From the NCBI GenBank assembly GCA_018364635.1, contig JAGZLR010000013.1, positions 1-44,302 on the forward strand: 44,302 bases of DNA. Reading direction: 5' to 3'. The stretch is from Clostridiales bacterium. Lineage in GTDB: Bacteria > Bacillota > Clostridia > Lachnospirales > Anaerotignaceae. How positions within the stretch are numbered: position 1 is the stretch's first letter; each line of letters begins with the position of its first letter. This document shows positions 32,932-41,580 of the stretch, one piece after another. Below the pieces are notes generated by a model. It saw nothing but the letters and a program-made list of their open reading frames with translations, was not told where the DNA came from and ran no database searches. A program made the translations under genes and the position numbers.

Positions 32932-35900
32932 ATGTCTAAAGTAATGAAAACCATGGATGGCAATGAAGCTGCTGCATATGCTTCCTATGCCTTTACGGAA
33001 GTAGCTGGTATTTATCCCATTACCCCTTCCTCTCCTATGGCTGAGCATGTAGATGAATGGGCTGCCAATGGTAAAAAGAATATTTTTGGTCAGACAGTGC
33101 GCGTAGTAGAAATGCAGTCAGAGGCTGGAGCTAGTGGTACAGTTCATGGATCTCTCTCAGCAGGAGCACTTACGACAACATATACTGCCAGCCAGGGACT
33201 TCTTTTAATGATTCCTAATCTTTATAAAATTGCGGGAGAACTTCTTCCATGTGTTCTTCATGTATCTGCGAGAACTGTAGCTGCACATGCACTTTCTATT
33301 TTTGGCGACCATTCTGATGTTATGGCATGTCGCCAAACAGGTTTTGCTATGCTTGCTTCTAATTCTGTACAGGAAGTAATGGATTTAGGCGCTGTGGCGC
33401 ATCTGTCTGCAATTAAAGGAAGAGTACCTTTTATCCATTTCTTTGATGGATTCCGGACTTCTCATGAAATTCAAAAAATTGAAGTATTGGACTACGATGA
33501 ATTGGCAAAAATTACAGACATGAAAGCAATTAATGATTTCCGGAAACGTTCTCTAAACCCTGAGCATCCTGTATTACGTGGTACAGCTCAAAATCCAGAT
33601 ATCTATTTCCAGGCAAGAGAAGCTTCTAATCGTTATTATACAAATATTGTTCCAGTTGTTGAGGAATACATGGCTGAGATCAGTAAAATGACAGGCAGAG
33701 ATTATCAACTGTTTAATTACTATGGTGCAAAAGATGCAGATCGTATCATTATCGCTATGGGTTCTGCGTGTGAGTGTATTGAAGAAACCATTGATTACTT
33801 GATGGCAAAAGGGGAAAAAGTAGGTTTAGTTAAAGTGCATCTTTACCGTCCATTTTCTGCAAAACATTTGCTTCAGGCGATTCCAGAAACTGCGAAGAAG
33901 ATTGCTGTTTTGGACAGAACAAAAGAACCAGGAGCATTAGGAGAGCCTCTTTATCAAGACGTATGTACAGCAGTTTATGAAGCTGGACTGGAAAAAACAA
34001 TTGTAGCTGGACGTTATGGCTTGTCTTCCAAAGATACAACACCAGCGCAAATGATTGCAGTATTTGATAATTTGAAAGAAGAAGATCCAAAGAATCATTT
34101 CACGATTGGTATTGTGGATGATGTGACACATCTTTCTTTGGAAGTTGGTCCTGAGATCAATGTTAATGGTAATAATGGCACGATTAGCTGCAAGTTCTGG
34201 GGATTAGGTGCAGATGGAACTGTAGGTGCCAACAAAAATTCTATTAAAATTATTGGCGACCATACAGATATGTATGCTCAGGCATATTTTAACTATGATT
34301 CTAAAAAGAGTGGTGGCGTAACACAGTCTCATTTGCGTTTCGGAAAATCACCAATCCGATCTACATATCTTGTAAGACGTGCAGATTTTGTTGCCTGTCA
34401 TAAACAGGAGTATGTGCATTTATATGATATGTATTCTGATTTAAATGATGGTGGTACATTCCTTCTCAATACTGTATGGAATACACAGGAAGTGAATGAG
34501 AAGTTGCCGGCCAAAATGAAACGGTATATGGCAGAGCACAATATTAAGTTCTATACAATTAATGGTACTGCTATTGCCAAGGAAATTGGTCTCGGTAATC
34601 GTATCAATACAGTACTTCAGGCAGCTTTCTTTAAATTGGCAAATATTATTCCGATTGAGGATGCTGTTAAGTACATGAAAAGCGCAATCTATAAAACTTA
34701 TGGCAAGAAAGGCGATGCCATTGTTAATATGAACTATGCTGCTGTTGACCGTGGCGTGGATGGGGCTGTGAAATATGATATTCCAGCTGATTGGAAAAAC
34801 GCTGAAGATACAAAGGAGACAGAAAAAACCTTTGATTCTAAGTATGTTAATACTATTGTAAAGTATGTGAATGCCTGTGATGGAGATAGCCTCCCTGTTA
34901 GTGCTTTTACAGAAATTGCAGATGGTACAACACCAGTAGGCACAAGTGCGTATGAAAAACGTGGTGTTGCAGTTGATCTTCCTGAGTGGAATCCAGAAAA
35001 GTGCATTCAGTGTAATCAGTGTTCCTTCGTTTGTCCACATGCCACCATTCGTCCATTCCTTTTGACAAAAGAAGAAGCGGAAGCCGCACCAGCTGAATTT
35101 AAAACTCTTCCAGCAAAAGGCGGAAAGAGCTTTGAGGGTTATCAATATAAGATTCAGATTTCTGCTTTGGACTGTTTAGGGTGCGGAAGTTGTGCCAAAG
35201 TTTGTCCAGTAGGCGCATTAACAATGAAACCATTCGAGACACAAGAAAAAGAGGCGGAAAATTGGGAATATGCTTTAAGCCTGTCAGCAAAAGAAAATCC
35301 TGTGCAAAAAAGCAGTGTTAAGGGCAGCCAGTTTGAGCAGCCATTACTAGAATTCAGTGGTGCATGCGCAGGCTGTGGCGAAACACCTTATGCTAAATTA
35401 GTTACACAGTTGTTTGGTGATAGAATGTACATTGCAAATGCAACAGGATGTTCCTCCATCTGGGGCGGATCTGCACCTACAGCACCTTATACAACAAACA
35501 AAGACGGTCATGGCCCTGCATGGAGTAACTCTTTGTTTGAGGATAATGCAGAATTTGGTTTAGGTATGGCTACAGCTGTAAAACAGATGAGAGATGGTAT
35601 CAAAGATAAACTTAATCAGATTATTTCTATTGCAGATTGTGACTTAATGAAAACGACATGTCAGGCTTGGATTGACAACATGATGGATGGAGAAGCATCC
35701 AAAAAGGCTTCTGCTGATTTAGTGAAATTATTAGAAGAATATGACGGATCGAATTCTGAAATTAAAAATATTTCTTCTTATGTATTAGACAACAAAGACC
35801 AGTTGGTAAAGAAGAGTCAGTGGATCTTTGGTGGCGATGGTTGGGCTTATGATATCGGCTATGGCGGATTAGACCATGTGCTTGCCTCTGGTGAGGATGT

Positions 35901-36459
35901 TAATGTTTTAGTATTTGATACAGAAGTTTACTCCAATACTGGCGGACAGGCATCAAAGGCTACTCCAGTTGGTGCAGTTGCACAATTTGCTGCAAGTGGT
36001 AAGAGAGTAAAGAAAAAAGACCTTGGTATGATGGCTATGAGTTATGGTTATGTCTATGTAGCACAGGTTGCTATGGGAGCAGACAAAAATCAATTAGTAA
36101 AAGCGCTTATGGAAGCAGAAGCATATCCAGGACCATCTCTTATTATCGCTTATGCACCTTGTATCAACCATGGTATCAAAGGCGGTATGAGTGGAGCACA
36201 GATGGAAATTAAAAAGGCAGTAGATGCTGGATATTGGCATATGTATCGTTTCAACCCAGCATTGAAAGACGAAGGTAAGAATCCGTTTATTCTTGACTCA
36301 AAAGAGCCAACAGCTAGTTTCCGTGATTTTATTCAAGGTGAAGTTCGCTACAGTTCATTGCAGCGTACATTCCCTGAGATTGCGGAAGACTTATTTACAA
36401 AGACAGAGAAAAACGCGAAAGAACGTTATGAAACATATAAGAAAATGAGTGAGCAATAA
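32932..36459 (+). CDS. nifJ: Pyruvate:ferredoxin (flavodoxin) oxidoreductase
   Basis: 1175-residue single-chain enzyme; oxidises pyruvate with CoA to acetyl-CoA and CO2 and reduces ferredoxin, the central fermentative step. Domains in order: alpha-type region with YPITPSSPMAEHVDEWA (about 24-40), beta/gamma regions with GALGEPLYQD and a GRYGLSSK segment, a two-cluster ferredoxin domain CIQCNQCSFVCP (about 690) and CLGCGSCAKVCP (about 748), then the thiamine diphosphate domain with CAGCGETPYAKL, NATGCSSIWGG, GGDGWAYDIGYGG and DTEVYSNTGGQ. All cluster and cofactor motifs are intact. Reduced ferredoxin is a likely partner for the HydA complex upstream. Confidence 0.98.
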   Translation: MSKVMKTMDGNEAAAYASYAFTEVAGIYPITPSSPMAEHVDEWAANGKKNIFGQTVRVVEMQSEAGASGTVHGSLSAGALTTTYTASQGLLLMIPNLYKIAGELLPCVLHVSARTVAAHALSIFGDHSDVMACRQTGFAMLASNSVQEVMDLGAVAHLSAIKGRVPFIHFFDGFRTSHEIQKIEVLDYDELAKITDMKAINDFRKRSLNPEHPVLRGTAQNPDIYFQAREASNRYYTNIVPVVEEYMAEISKMTGRDYQLFNYYGAKDADRIIIAMGSACECIEETIDYLMAKGEKVGLVKVHLYRPFSAKHLLQAIPETAKKIAVLDRTKEPGALGEPLYQDVCTAVYEAGLEKTIVAGRYGLSSKDTTPAQMIAVFDNLKEEDPKNHFTIGIVDDVTHLSLEVGPEINVNGNNGTISCKFWGLGADGTVGANKNSIKIIGDHTDMYAQAYFNYDSKKSGGVTQSHLRFGKSPIRSTYLVRRADFVACHKQEYVHLYDMYSDLNDGGTFLLNTVWNTQEVNEKLPAKMKRYMAEHNIKFYTINGTAIAKEIGLGNRINTVLQAAFFKLANIIPIEDAVKYMKSAIYKTYGKKGDAIVNMNYAAVDRGVDGAVKYDIPADWKNAEDTKETEKTFDSKYVNTIVKYVNACDGDSLPVSAFTEIADGTTPVGTSAYEKRGVAVDLPEWNPEKCIQCNQCSFVCPHATIRPFLLTKEEAEAAPAEFKTLPAKGGKSFEGYQYKIQISALDCLGCGSCAKVCPVGALTMKPFETQEKEAENWEYALSLSAKENPVQKSSVKGSQFEQPLLEFSGACAGCGETPYAKLVTQLFGDRMYIANATGCSSIWGGSAPTAPYTTNKDGHGPAWSNSLFEDNAEFGLGMATAVKQMRDGIKDKLNQIISIADCDLMKTTCQAWIDNMMDGEASKKASADLVKLLEEYDGSNSEIKNISSYVLDNKDQLVKKSQWIFGGDGWAYDIGYGGLDHVLASGEDVNVLVFDTEVYSNTGGQASKATPVGAVAQFAASGKRVKKKDLGMMAMSYGYVYVAQVAMGADKNQLVKALMEAEAYPGPSLIIAYAPCINHGIKGGMSGAQMEIKKAVDAGYWHMYRFNPALKDEGKNPFILDSKEPTASFRDFIQGEVRYSSLQRTFPEIAEDLFTKTEKNAKERYETYKKMSEQ

Positions 36460-36503
36460 GTAAACAGAAAAACCACCCGTATATGGGTGGTTTTTCTGTT
36501 TAC
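36460..36503 (+). terminator. Strong rho-independent terminator after nifJ
   Basis: A perfect 19-bp stem: GTAAACAGAAAAACCACCC and its exact complement, around a 6-base loop, starting right after the stop codon. Confidence 0.95.
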
Positions 36504-36512
36504 TACAACAAC

Positions 36513-36549
36513 GTAAAAAAGCAACGTGATATTCACGCTGCTTTTTTAC
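36513..36549 (+). terminator. Second tandem terminator-like hairpin
   Basis: GTAAAAAAGCA-A-CGTGA pairs with TCACG-C-TGCTTTTTTAC, one mismatch, 10 bases after the first terminator. The symmetry of its A and T tracts allows function on both strands. Confidence 0.75.
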
Positions 36550-37071
36550 TTACGCTAAGTAGTTGATGTGTTTCAGTTCTATAAAAAATATGGGTATTTA
36601 GCTAAGTTTAAAAACTTAACTAGATTTTTTATAGAAACAGAAAAGATACCTTTAAATTTTTTTGGGGGAAATTTAAGGTAAGAACAACCTAACATTAAAA
36701 ATGCTTCCATGGTCAGTGGTGGGCTGCTCAGGAAGCATTTTTATACAATCGGCAAATAAATGGGGAATACCAATTGTATAATCAAGCGGCAATACTTCAG
36801 GGGATTGTATGAAGAATCTGCAGGCTTGAAAAAAATAAGGTCTTTATTGGACTTAAGACAATTTGTCAAAGAAGAAAGGTATCTTCTCATCTGACGTATT
36901 TATCATACCAGATAATTTCCATACAATCAATCTTAAAATTGTATGGAAGACAATTTATAATTTTCACAATATGAAAAGGGGAGGAATGCTTAAAAAGATT
37001 ATACTGGAAAAACATTTAAAGTATTATGGAGACAGGACAAGAGATGCATTGTTTTTCTTAGAAAAAAAGGC
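36550..37071. repeat. Hairpin-rich intergenic region before the MocR gene
   Basis: No convincing gene. Inverted repeats in order: TTCTATAAAAAAT (36577-36589) / 36624-36636, enclosing TAAGTT-TAAA-AACTTA; TACCTTTAAATTT (36647-36659) / 36669-36680; AAAAATGCTTCC (36697-36708) / 36731-36742; TATACAAT (36742-36749) / 36773-36780; AGAAGA/TCTTCT near 36870; TTCCATACAAT (36917-36927) / 36938-36948. The heptamer ATTGTAT occurs five times counting both orientations (36743, 36773, 36804, 36921, 36938). Confidence 0.7.
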
Positions 37072-37077
37072 TATAAT
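37049..37077 (+). promoter_or_regulatory. Promoter for the MocR-type regulator gene
   Basis: TTGTTT (37049-37054), 17-base spacer, TATAAT (37072-37077), 36 bases ahead of the start codon. Confidence 0.7.
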
Positions 37078-37112
37078 GATAAGAATTATAGTGGAAGAGG
37101 TGATAGAGTGGT

Positions 37113-38519
37113 ATGCCTATAAATTCATTTGAACACTATCCAATGAATTGGAAACCAGAACGGTCGCGTCTGAAAGGGCCTTACTATTTGGCCCTTGCAT
37201 CTGCTTTAGAAGAGGATATTATGTCAGGTTTACTGCCAGCGGGAACGAGGCTACCACCTCAAAGGGAATTGGCAGATTTTCTTGACTTAAATTTTACTAC
37301 AATTACTAGAGCGTATAAAATTTGTACACAAAAAGGTTTGATTTATGCAGTAACTGGAAATGGAACATTTGTATCTCCAAAGGGCGCTCAAGCAGCAACA
37401 ATACCAGTGGATTCTTTAAGAAAGGGATGTATTGATTTGGGGCTGGTTTCTTCTTTTGAGGAGTGTAATTGTATGGTTACAGAGGCTGTGAAAAAAACTG
37501 CTGGTAGGAAATATTTGGAACAGCTATTAACTTATGAGGACTCAGGAGGTGTATGGCATCATAAGGCTGCAGGTGCAAAATGGCTTGAAAAGATTGGTAT
37601 TTCCGTGCCGCCTCAAGAAGTTGCTATTGCTTCTGGTGGACAAAATGCATTGGCAGTTACAATTTTTGGATTATTTTCCCCAGGACATAAAATTGCTGTG
37701 GATGAATATACCTATAGTAATTTTCGAGAACTGGCAAAGATGTTTATGATTAAATTGGTTCCTGTAAGTTCTGACTCAAAAGGGATGATTCCAGAAGAAC
37801 TAGATCGGATTTGTCATATGAATGAAATACAAGGGGTTTTTCTTATGCCTAGTTGCGCTAATCCTACGACGATACAAATTCCGTATTCCAGAAAAAAAGA
37901 ATTAGCTCAGATTATTAAAAAAAGAAATATGATTCTTATAGAAGATGACTTTCACGCTTTTTTGACTGCTGATGTAAGCGAAATTTATGGAACACCTATG
38001 TTTTCTATGATTCCAGAGCAAACCATTTACATTAGTAGTATGTCAAAAGCGTTATGCACAGGTCTTAGAGTTGCCTATATAGCAGCAAAAGGATCGCTTT
38101 TGGAACGGGTTCAACAGGCGATGTTTAATTTGAATGTGAAAACATCGGCATTGGATAGTGAAGTGATTACGGAACTAATTAATTCTGGCCGAGCAGAAGG
38201 GATTGTCAAAAAAAAGAGGGAGTTAGCTTCAGAGGCTAATGCCATTTTTCGAGGCTTTTTTCCGGAAATTCAACCAATTGGAAATCCTTTTAGTTTTTTT
38301 CGATGGCTTCCTATTAAAAAGAGCCAGGATGGTCATTTGTTTGAAGAAGAAATGATGAAAAAAGGGATTAGAGTGTTTCATTCTGACCGTTTTTTAAGTG
38401 GTATTCCTGAGAAAAAACAGTTCATAAGGGTTTCTTTAGCCTCATCTGGTGCAATGAGTTATTTAAAAGAGGGATTACAGATTCTAAAAAATCAGCTAAT
38501 CGAACATAGATACTTATAA
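37113..38519 (+). CDS. MocR-type regulator: GntR wHTH fused to class I aminotransferase domain
   Basis: 468 residues. N-terminal winged helix (about 22-88): LASALEEDIMSGLLPAGTRLPPQRELADFLDLNFTTITRAY read in pieces. A PLP-dependent fold follows (about 105-465): SGGQNAL, MPSCANPTTIQIP, IEDDFHAFL with D278/D279 for the cofactor ring nitrogen, and the PLP-binding lysine K312 in SSMSKALC. Members sense PLP or an amino-acid adduct and control nearby genes. No pyridoxal synthesis genes are adjacent, so PdxR identity is not supported. GAAGAGGTGA precedes ATG 37113. A GNAT gene follows after 16 bases in the same operon. Confidence 0.92.
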   Translation: MPINSFEHYPMNWKPERSRLKGPYYLALASALEEDIMSGLLPAGTRLPPQRELADFLDLNFTTITRAYKICTQKGLIYAVTGNGTFVSPKGAQAATIPVDSLRKGCIDLGLVSSFEECNCMVTEAVKKTAGRKYLEQLLTYEDSGGVWHHKAAGAKWLEKIGISVPPQEVAIASGGQNALAVTIFGLFSPGHKIAVDEYTYSNFRELAKMFMIKLVPVSSDSKGMIPEELDRICHMNEIQGVFLMPSCANPTTIQIPYSRKKELAQIIKKRNMILIEDDFHAFLTADVSEIYGTPMFSMIPEQTIYISSMSKALCTGLRVAYIAAKGSLLERVQQAMFNLNVKTSALDSEVITELINSGRAEGIVKKKRELASEANAIFRGFFPEIQPIGNPFSFFRWLPIKKSQDGHLFEEEMMKKGIRVFHSDRFLSGIPEKKQFIRVSLASSGAMSYLKEGLQILKNQLIEHRYL

Positions 38520-38535
38520 AAATAGGAGGTTAGAT

Positions 38536-38982
38536 TTGAAGATTAAGAAAAAAGTGTTTGTACGACCATTTACTCTAGATGATATGGATCAAGTGATGGG
38601 AATTTGGTTAGAAGAGAATGCTAGTGCTCATTCTTTTATTCCTGAAAGTTATTGGAGAGATAATTTTGAAGCAGTACGGCAAGGAATTTCTCAAGCAGAT
38701 GTCTATGTGGCAGAAGAAGGGAAAGAAAAAATTATTGGCTTTATTGGCATACAAGACGGATATATTGCAGGTATTTTTGTCTGTAGCCAATATCAAGGCA
38801 GAGGAATAGGAACAGCATTATTGGAGAAAGCAAAAAGAGAATATGCCGTTCTTACACTGTCTGTTTATGAGAAAAATAAAACAGCCCTTCATTTTTATCT
38901 AAAGGCAGGATTTCAGCAGGAGAGTCAAGGGATTGATAGCGCTACTGATCAAGTAGAGCTTTCTATGGTATGGGAGAGATAA
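38536..38982 (+). CDS. GNAT family N-acetyltransferase
   Basis: 148 residues from TTG 38536, preceded by AATAGGAGG. Acetyl-CoA pyrophosphate loop QYQGRGIGTALLEKAK (about 90-105), preceded by AGIFVCS on the central strand and followed by the SVYEKNKTALHFYLKAGFQ segment typical of the fold. Transfers an acetyl group to an amine; the substrate is unknown (amino acid, peptide N-terminus or small molecule). Being co-transcribed with the MocR-type regulator suggests it modifies a ligand linked to that regulator, an inference only. Confidence 0.88.
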   Translation: MKIKKKVFVRPFTLDDMDQVMGIWLEENASAHSFIPESYWRDNFEAVRQGISQADVYVAEEGKEKIIGFIGIQDGYIAGIFVCSQYQGRGIGTALLEKAKREYAVLTLSVYEKNKTALHFYLKAGFQQESQGIDSATDQVELSMVWER

Positions 38983-39022
38983 AAATAGAAGCCACAGATG
39001 ATAAATCTGTGGCTTCTATTTT
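38983..39022. terminator. Bidirectional terminator
   Basis: A long stem AAATAGAAGCCACAGAT / ATCTGTGGCTTCTATTT with a 5-base loop, T-rich on the right and A-rich on the left. It ends the GNAT gene on plus and the zinc-ribbon gene on minus. Confidence 0.92.
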
Positions 39023-39680
39023 AAGATTCTCCAGATACTTCAATTGGTACTCCATTTTCTAAAATTGTAGACTCTGTAGCGTCTTTATCTCCCCATTCTG
39101 TTCCATCCGAAAAATAAACACTATATACATATAATTTTATAGTTTTAACGCTATCTTCAATAAATTGGTAATAAATAGATGTAGAACTTCCAGCAGCAAT
39201 GGAAGTATCTGTATATAGATTGTTTTGACTTGACCATTTTACAATTTCGTCTCCATACACATCATAAGGAACCGCATAAAACTTAATTGCGGAAATCTCT
39301 TTCTCGGTTGTATTTGTGATAGAGATGGTAAGTTCTGGATAATCAATAATTGATGAGCCCATTTGTCCAGAAGATGAAATTCCACAATCGCCAGCAAAAG
39401 CTGGATTTACGGAGGATGTTGCATCGTCTTCCGATGTAGTTGTACCAGTATTCGTTGATGAGGATGCTGTTACAGTTGCTGTAGTTTCGTCTGTGGCATT
39501 CTCATCTCCGCCAGAGCTGAAAGATAGTCCGATGGCTGGAAGAACAATAAATACAATAAAAAGCCAAAACCACACTCGTTTATAGATCGGCGGTTTATTG
39601 ATTGCTCCACAGGAAGGGCAAACTTTTGCATTTGCCGCAATTTCAGCACCACATACCTTACAATTTTTCATTTTGTTCAT
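39021..39680 (-). CDS. Zinc-ribbon, single-pass membrane protein with extracytoplasmic domain
   Basis: 219 residues. Residues 7-26 form a zinc ribbon (CKVCGAEI-CPSCGA, four cysteines). A basic stretch IYKR and one membrane helix (about 35-52, WFWLFIVFIVLPAIGLSF) follow. Next comes a Ser/Thr/Asp-rich linker (about 56-90), then an external beta-rich domain with ELTISITNTTEKEISAIKFYAVPYDVYGDEI, similar in character to FxLYD/DUF5780-type extracellular modules. The ribbon is cytoplasmic and the beta domain outside. AGGGAAG precedes the ATG. It is divergent from an XRE regulator across a region of repeated operator-like sites. Function is unknown; a sensor or stress protein is possible. Confidence 0.82.
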   Translation of the reverse strand: MNKMKNCKVCGAEIAANAKVCPSCGAINKPPIYKRVWFWLFIVFIVLPAIGLSFSSGGDENATDETTATVTASSSTNTGTTTSEDDATSSVNPAFAGDCGISSSGQMGSSIIDYPELTISITNTTEKEISAIKFYAVPYDVYGDEIVKWSSQNNLYTDTSIAAGSSTSIYYQFIEDSVKTIKLYVYSVYFSDGTEWGDKDATESTILENGVPIEVSGES

Positions 39681-39732
39681 ACTTACTTCCCTTTTTCTAA
39701 AATAGTGACCCCTAAAATTGATAATATAATTT

Positions 39733-39820
39733 AAACTATATAGGCGTAAAATAGTCTATATAGTTTATTTAACTATATCATATTTGCCTATACAATTCAA
39801 GAAAAAATAAACTATATAGG
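39733..39820. promoter_or_regulatory. Repeated operator-like sites between divergent zinc-ribbon and XRE genes
   Basis: AAACTATATAGG occurs identically at 39733-39744 and 39809-39820. An inverted copy CTATATAGTTT is at 39756-39766, forming a 10-bp dyad with the first site across 14 bases. Partial copies are AACTATAT at 39771-39778 and the reverse-oriented GCCTATACAATT at 39786-39797. The last full site is 7 bases ahead of the XRE start codon and overlaps its ribosome site region. The arrangement suits autoregulation by the XRE protein. Confidence 0.75.
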
Positions 39821-39827
39821 TGATTTT

Positions 39828-40157
39828 ATGGATTACTATAAGATTGGTCAACAAATACGAAAATATCGAAAAGCTTATGGACTATCACAAGAACAATTGG
39901 CAGAAAAAATTGATATTTCAGTTACACATATGAGCCATATTGAAACGGGCAACACCAAATTAAGTTTGTCTGTTTTTGTAGATATTGCCAAAGCTCTTGA
40001 AGTGCAGGCAGATGATTTATTATGTGAAAATTCATCAGAACGAACAACATCATGTTATGAGCTGACAGAGCTGTTAGAAGGATGTTCGACACAACAGATT
40101 CGGATTATTACGGATATAGTGAAGGCTACAAAAATTTCATTAGAAAAATATACATAG
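39828..40157 (+). CDS. XRE-family helix-turn-helix transcriptional regulator
   Basis: 109 residues. HTH_3 domain at about 6-62: IGQQIRKYRKAYGLSQEQLAEKIDIS, then VTHMSHIETGNTKLSLSVFVDIAKALEV, a complete five-helix Cro/C1 fold. The short C-terminal part (about 65-109) may dimerise: ELTELLEGCSTQQIRIITDIVKA. AGGTGA precedes ATG 39828. The upstream region holds repeated sites that overlap the likely promoter, so negative autoregulation and control of the divergent zinc-ribbon gene are plausible. Confidence 0.92.
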   Translation: MDYYKIGQQIRKYRKAYGLSQEQLAEKIDISVTHMSHIETGNTKLSLSVFVDIAKALEVQADDLLCENSSERTTSCYELTELLEGCSTQQIRIITDIVKATKISLEKYT

Positions 40158-40269
40158 AAATAAATAAAGAATAAATGATTGAAAGTTGGATAAGTCATTA
40201 AGTTTTTATTCTGAAAGCCTTTTTTTAAATTTTTAGATGTTATCAAAGAGTAAATTCCTAAAACAAAGA

Positions 40270-40318
40270 CAAAAAAACCGTCTAGGACACAGAATATATC
40301 CTTGACGGCTTTTTGTTT
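40270..40318. terminator. Bidirectional terminator between the XRE and dehydrogenase genes
   Basis: AAAAAACCGTCTAGG pairs with CCTTGACGGCTTTTT (one mismatch and a bulge), with T-rich sequence on the plus side and an A-run on the left for the minus strand. The rest of 40158-40389 shows no gene. Confidence 0.7.
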
Positions 40319-40389
40319 TTAGAGAAAAGAACAGTGAAGGCAGGTAAAGCCATTCATATTTTTGTTTTCATTGGGATTTTTGTATAGGA

Positions 40390-41340
40390 TCAGACAACAA
40401 CATTGATTGGCTTACCAGAAACATAAGCGTGAATGTTATCTGCTAAAATAGAGATCAAGCGCTGTCTTGTTTCCAAGCCTTTCCAACCCATATGTGGGGT
40501 TAGGATAACATTTTCCATATCATAAAGAGGGTTTTCCATTGCAGGAGGTTCTGTTTCTTGCACATCTAATCCGGCACCGGCAATGGCATGGCTCTGTAAT
40601 GCGTCAATCAATGCTGGTTCGTCAATTAATGCGCCTCTGGCTGTATTTATGATAAATGCTGTTGGTTTCATAAGAGCAATTGTTTCCTTATTAATGATAT
40701 GTTTTGTATTTTGGTTCAAAGGACAATGTAATGAGACATAATCACTGTTTTTCAAGACATCTTCTAATGTCGTATATGTAATAGAATCTGTATTTTCTCT
40801 TGCTGTACGGCTAAAAATCAGCACTTTCATCCCAAGAGCTACAGCAATTTTGGCAACTTCTCTCCCAATATTTCCAGCGCCGATGATCCCCAAGGTTTTC
40901 CCGTTGACTTCTACATGAGTTACTTGAAGACATTTTGTGAAGTTGTCTCGGTTTTTTCTTGTAAGCATTGCCTGTTGGATCTGCATGGAAGAACTTAAAT
41001 TCAACAAAAGCATAATCGCTGTATGGGCAACTCGTTGCGTACTGTAAGCCGGAATATTGCAGACAGTAATACCCTTCGCCTTTGCGGCTTCCAAATCGAT
41101 ATTATTATATCCCGTGCCAGCCTCGCAGATTAATTTTACACTATCTGGAAACTGGAGAAGCAGTTCGCCGCGAACAGGCATTTCTTTTGTTACGACAATT
41201 GTTTTACCCTCCACTCGTTCCAATATTTTGTCTTCAGGCGTAGAATCATAAATAGTTACATCGTCAGAGAGAATAGAAAGATCTAGTTTGTGGTCATAGT
41301 TCATTCGTTCAGCGTTTAAAACTACAGTTTTGGTGTTCAT
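40390..41340 (-). CDS. NAD-dependent D-2-hydroxyacid dehydrogenase
   Basis: 316 residues. Interconverts a 2-oxoacid and a D-2-hydroxyacid with NAD(H) in the cytoplasm. The Rossmann loop GIIGAGNIGREVA (151-163) lies between the two substrate-domain segments. Catalytic residues of the family are all present: Arg235 (NTARGALID), Glu264 (DVQETEPP) and His283 (LTPHMGW). CATGTGATAC-like promoter features are not obvious, but GGAGGGA precedes the ATG. Overall it resembles hydroxypyruvate/glycerate dehydrogenases more than D-lactate dehydrogenase; the substrate is inferred from general resemblance. It is divergent from the PutP-like symporter gene. Confidence 0.9.
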   Translation of the reverse strand: MNTKTVVLNAERMNYDHKLDLSILSDDVTIYDSTPEDKILERVEGKTIVVTKEMPVRGELLLQFPDSVKLICEAGTGYNNIDLEAAKAKGITVCNIPAYSTQRVAHTAIMLLLNLSSSMQIQQAMLTRKNRDNFTKCLQVTHVEVNGKTLGIIGAGNIGREVAKIAVALGMKVLIFSRTARENTDSITYTTLEDVLKNSDYVSLHCPLNQNTKHIINKETIALMKPTAFIINTARGALIDEPALIDALQSHAIAGAGLDVQETEPPAMENPLYDMENVILTPHMGWKGLETRQRLISILADNIHAYVSGKPINVVV

Positions 41341-41580
41341 AGATATCCCTCCATGTCATTATGAATTATTATTTATTATACTAAAAAGGAATTGGCAATT
41401 CAACCAAATGAAAGGAATAGTTTTATTGTATTGATGAGCTTTTCAACGTTTTTATTATGAATTGATTTTTATTTATGTTGTTTTTTCAATGACAAAAAGG
41501 CTAGATTCTGATATTCTATCACGTACAGAGAATTTTTTTGTATTGCTGTTTTTTAAAATATACTATTTTTTTAAGAGATA

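Noticed and set aside
34441..35145. 234-codon minus-strand open frame inside the pyruvate:ferredoxin oxidoreductase gene
   Set aside because: It is opposite an intact, well-conserved coding region, is rich in Cys, Phe and Ile as antisense frames are, and has no start signals.
36460..36948. Possible CRISPR array in the repeat-rich intergenic region
   Set aside because: The repeats are inverted, differ from each other and have no regular spacers; no cas genes are near.
36863..37132. 89-codon open frame MSKKKGIFSS... before the MocR-type gene
   Set aside because: No ribosome binding site; it spans an inverted repeat and the MocR promoter, overlaps the real start, and has the amino acid make-up of untranslated AT-rich DNA.
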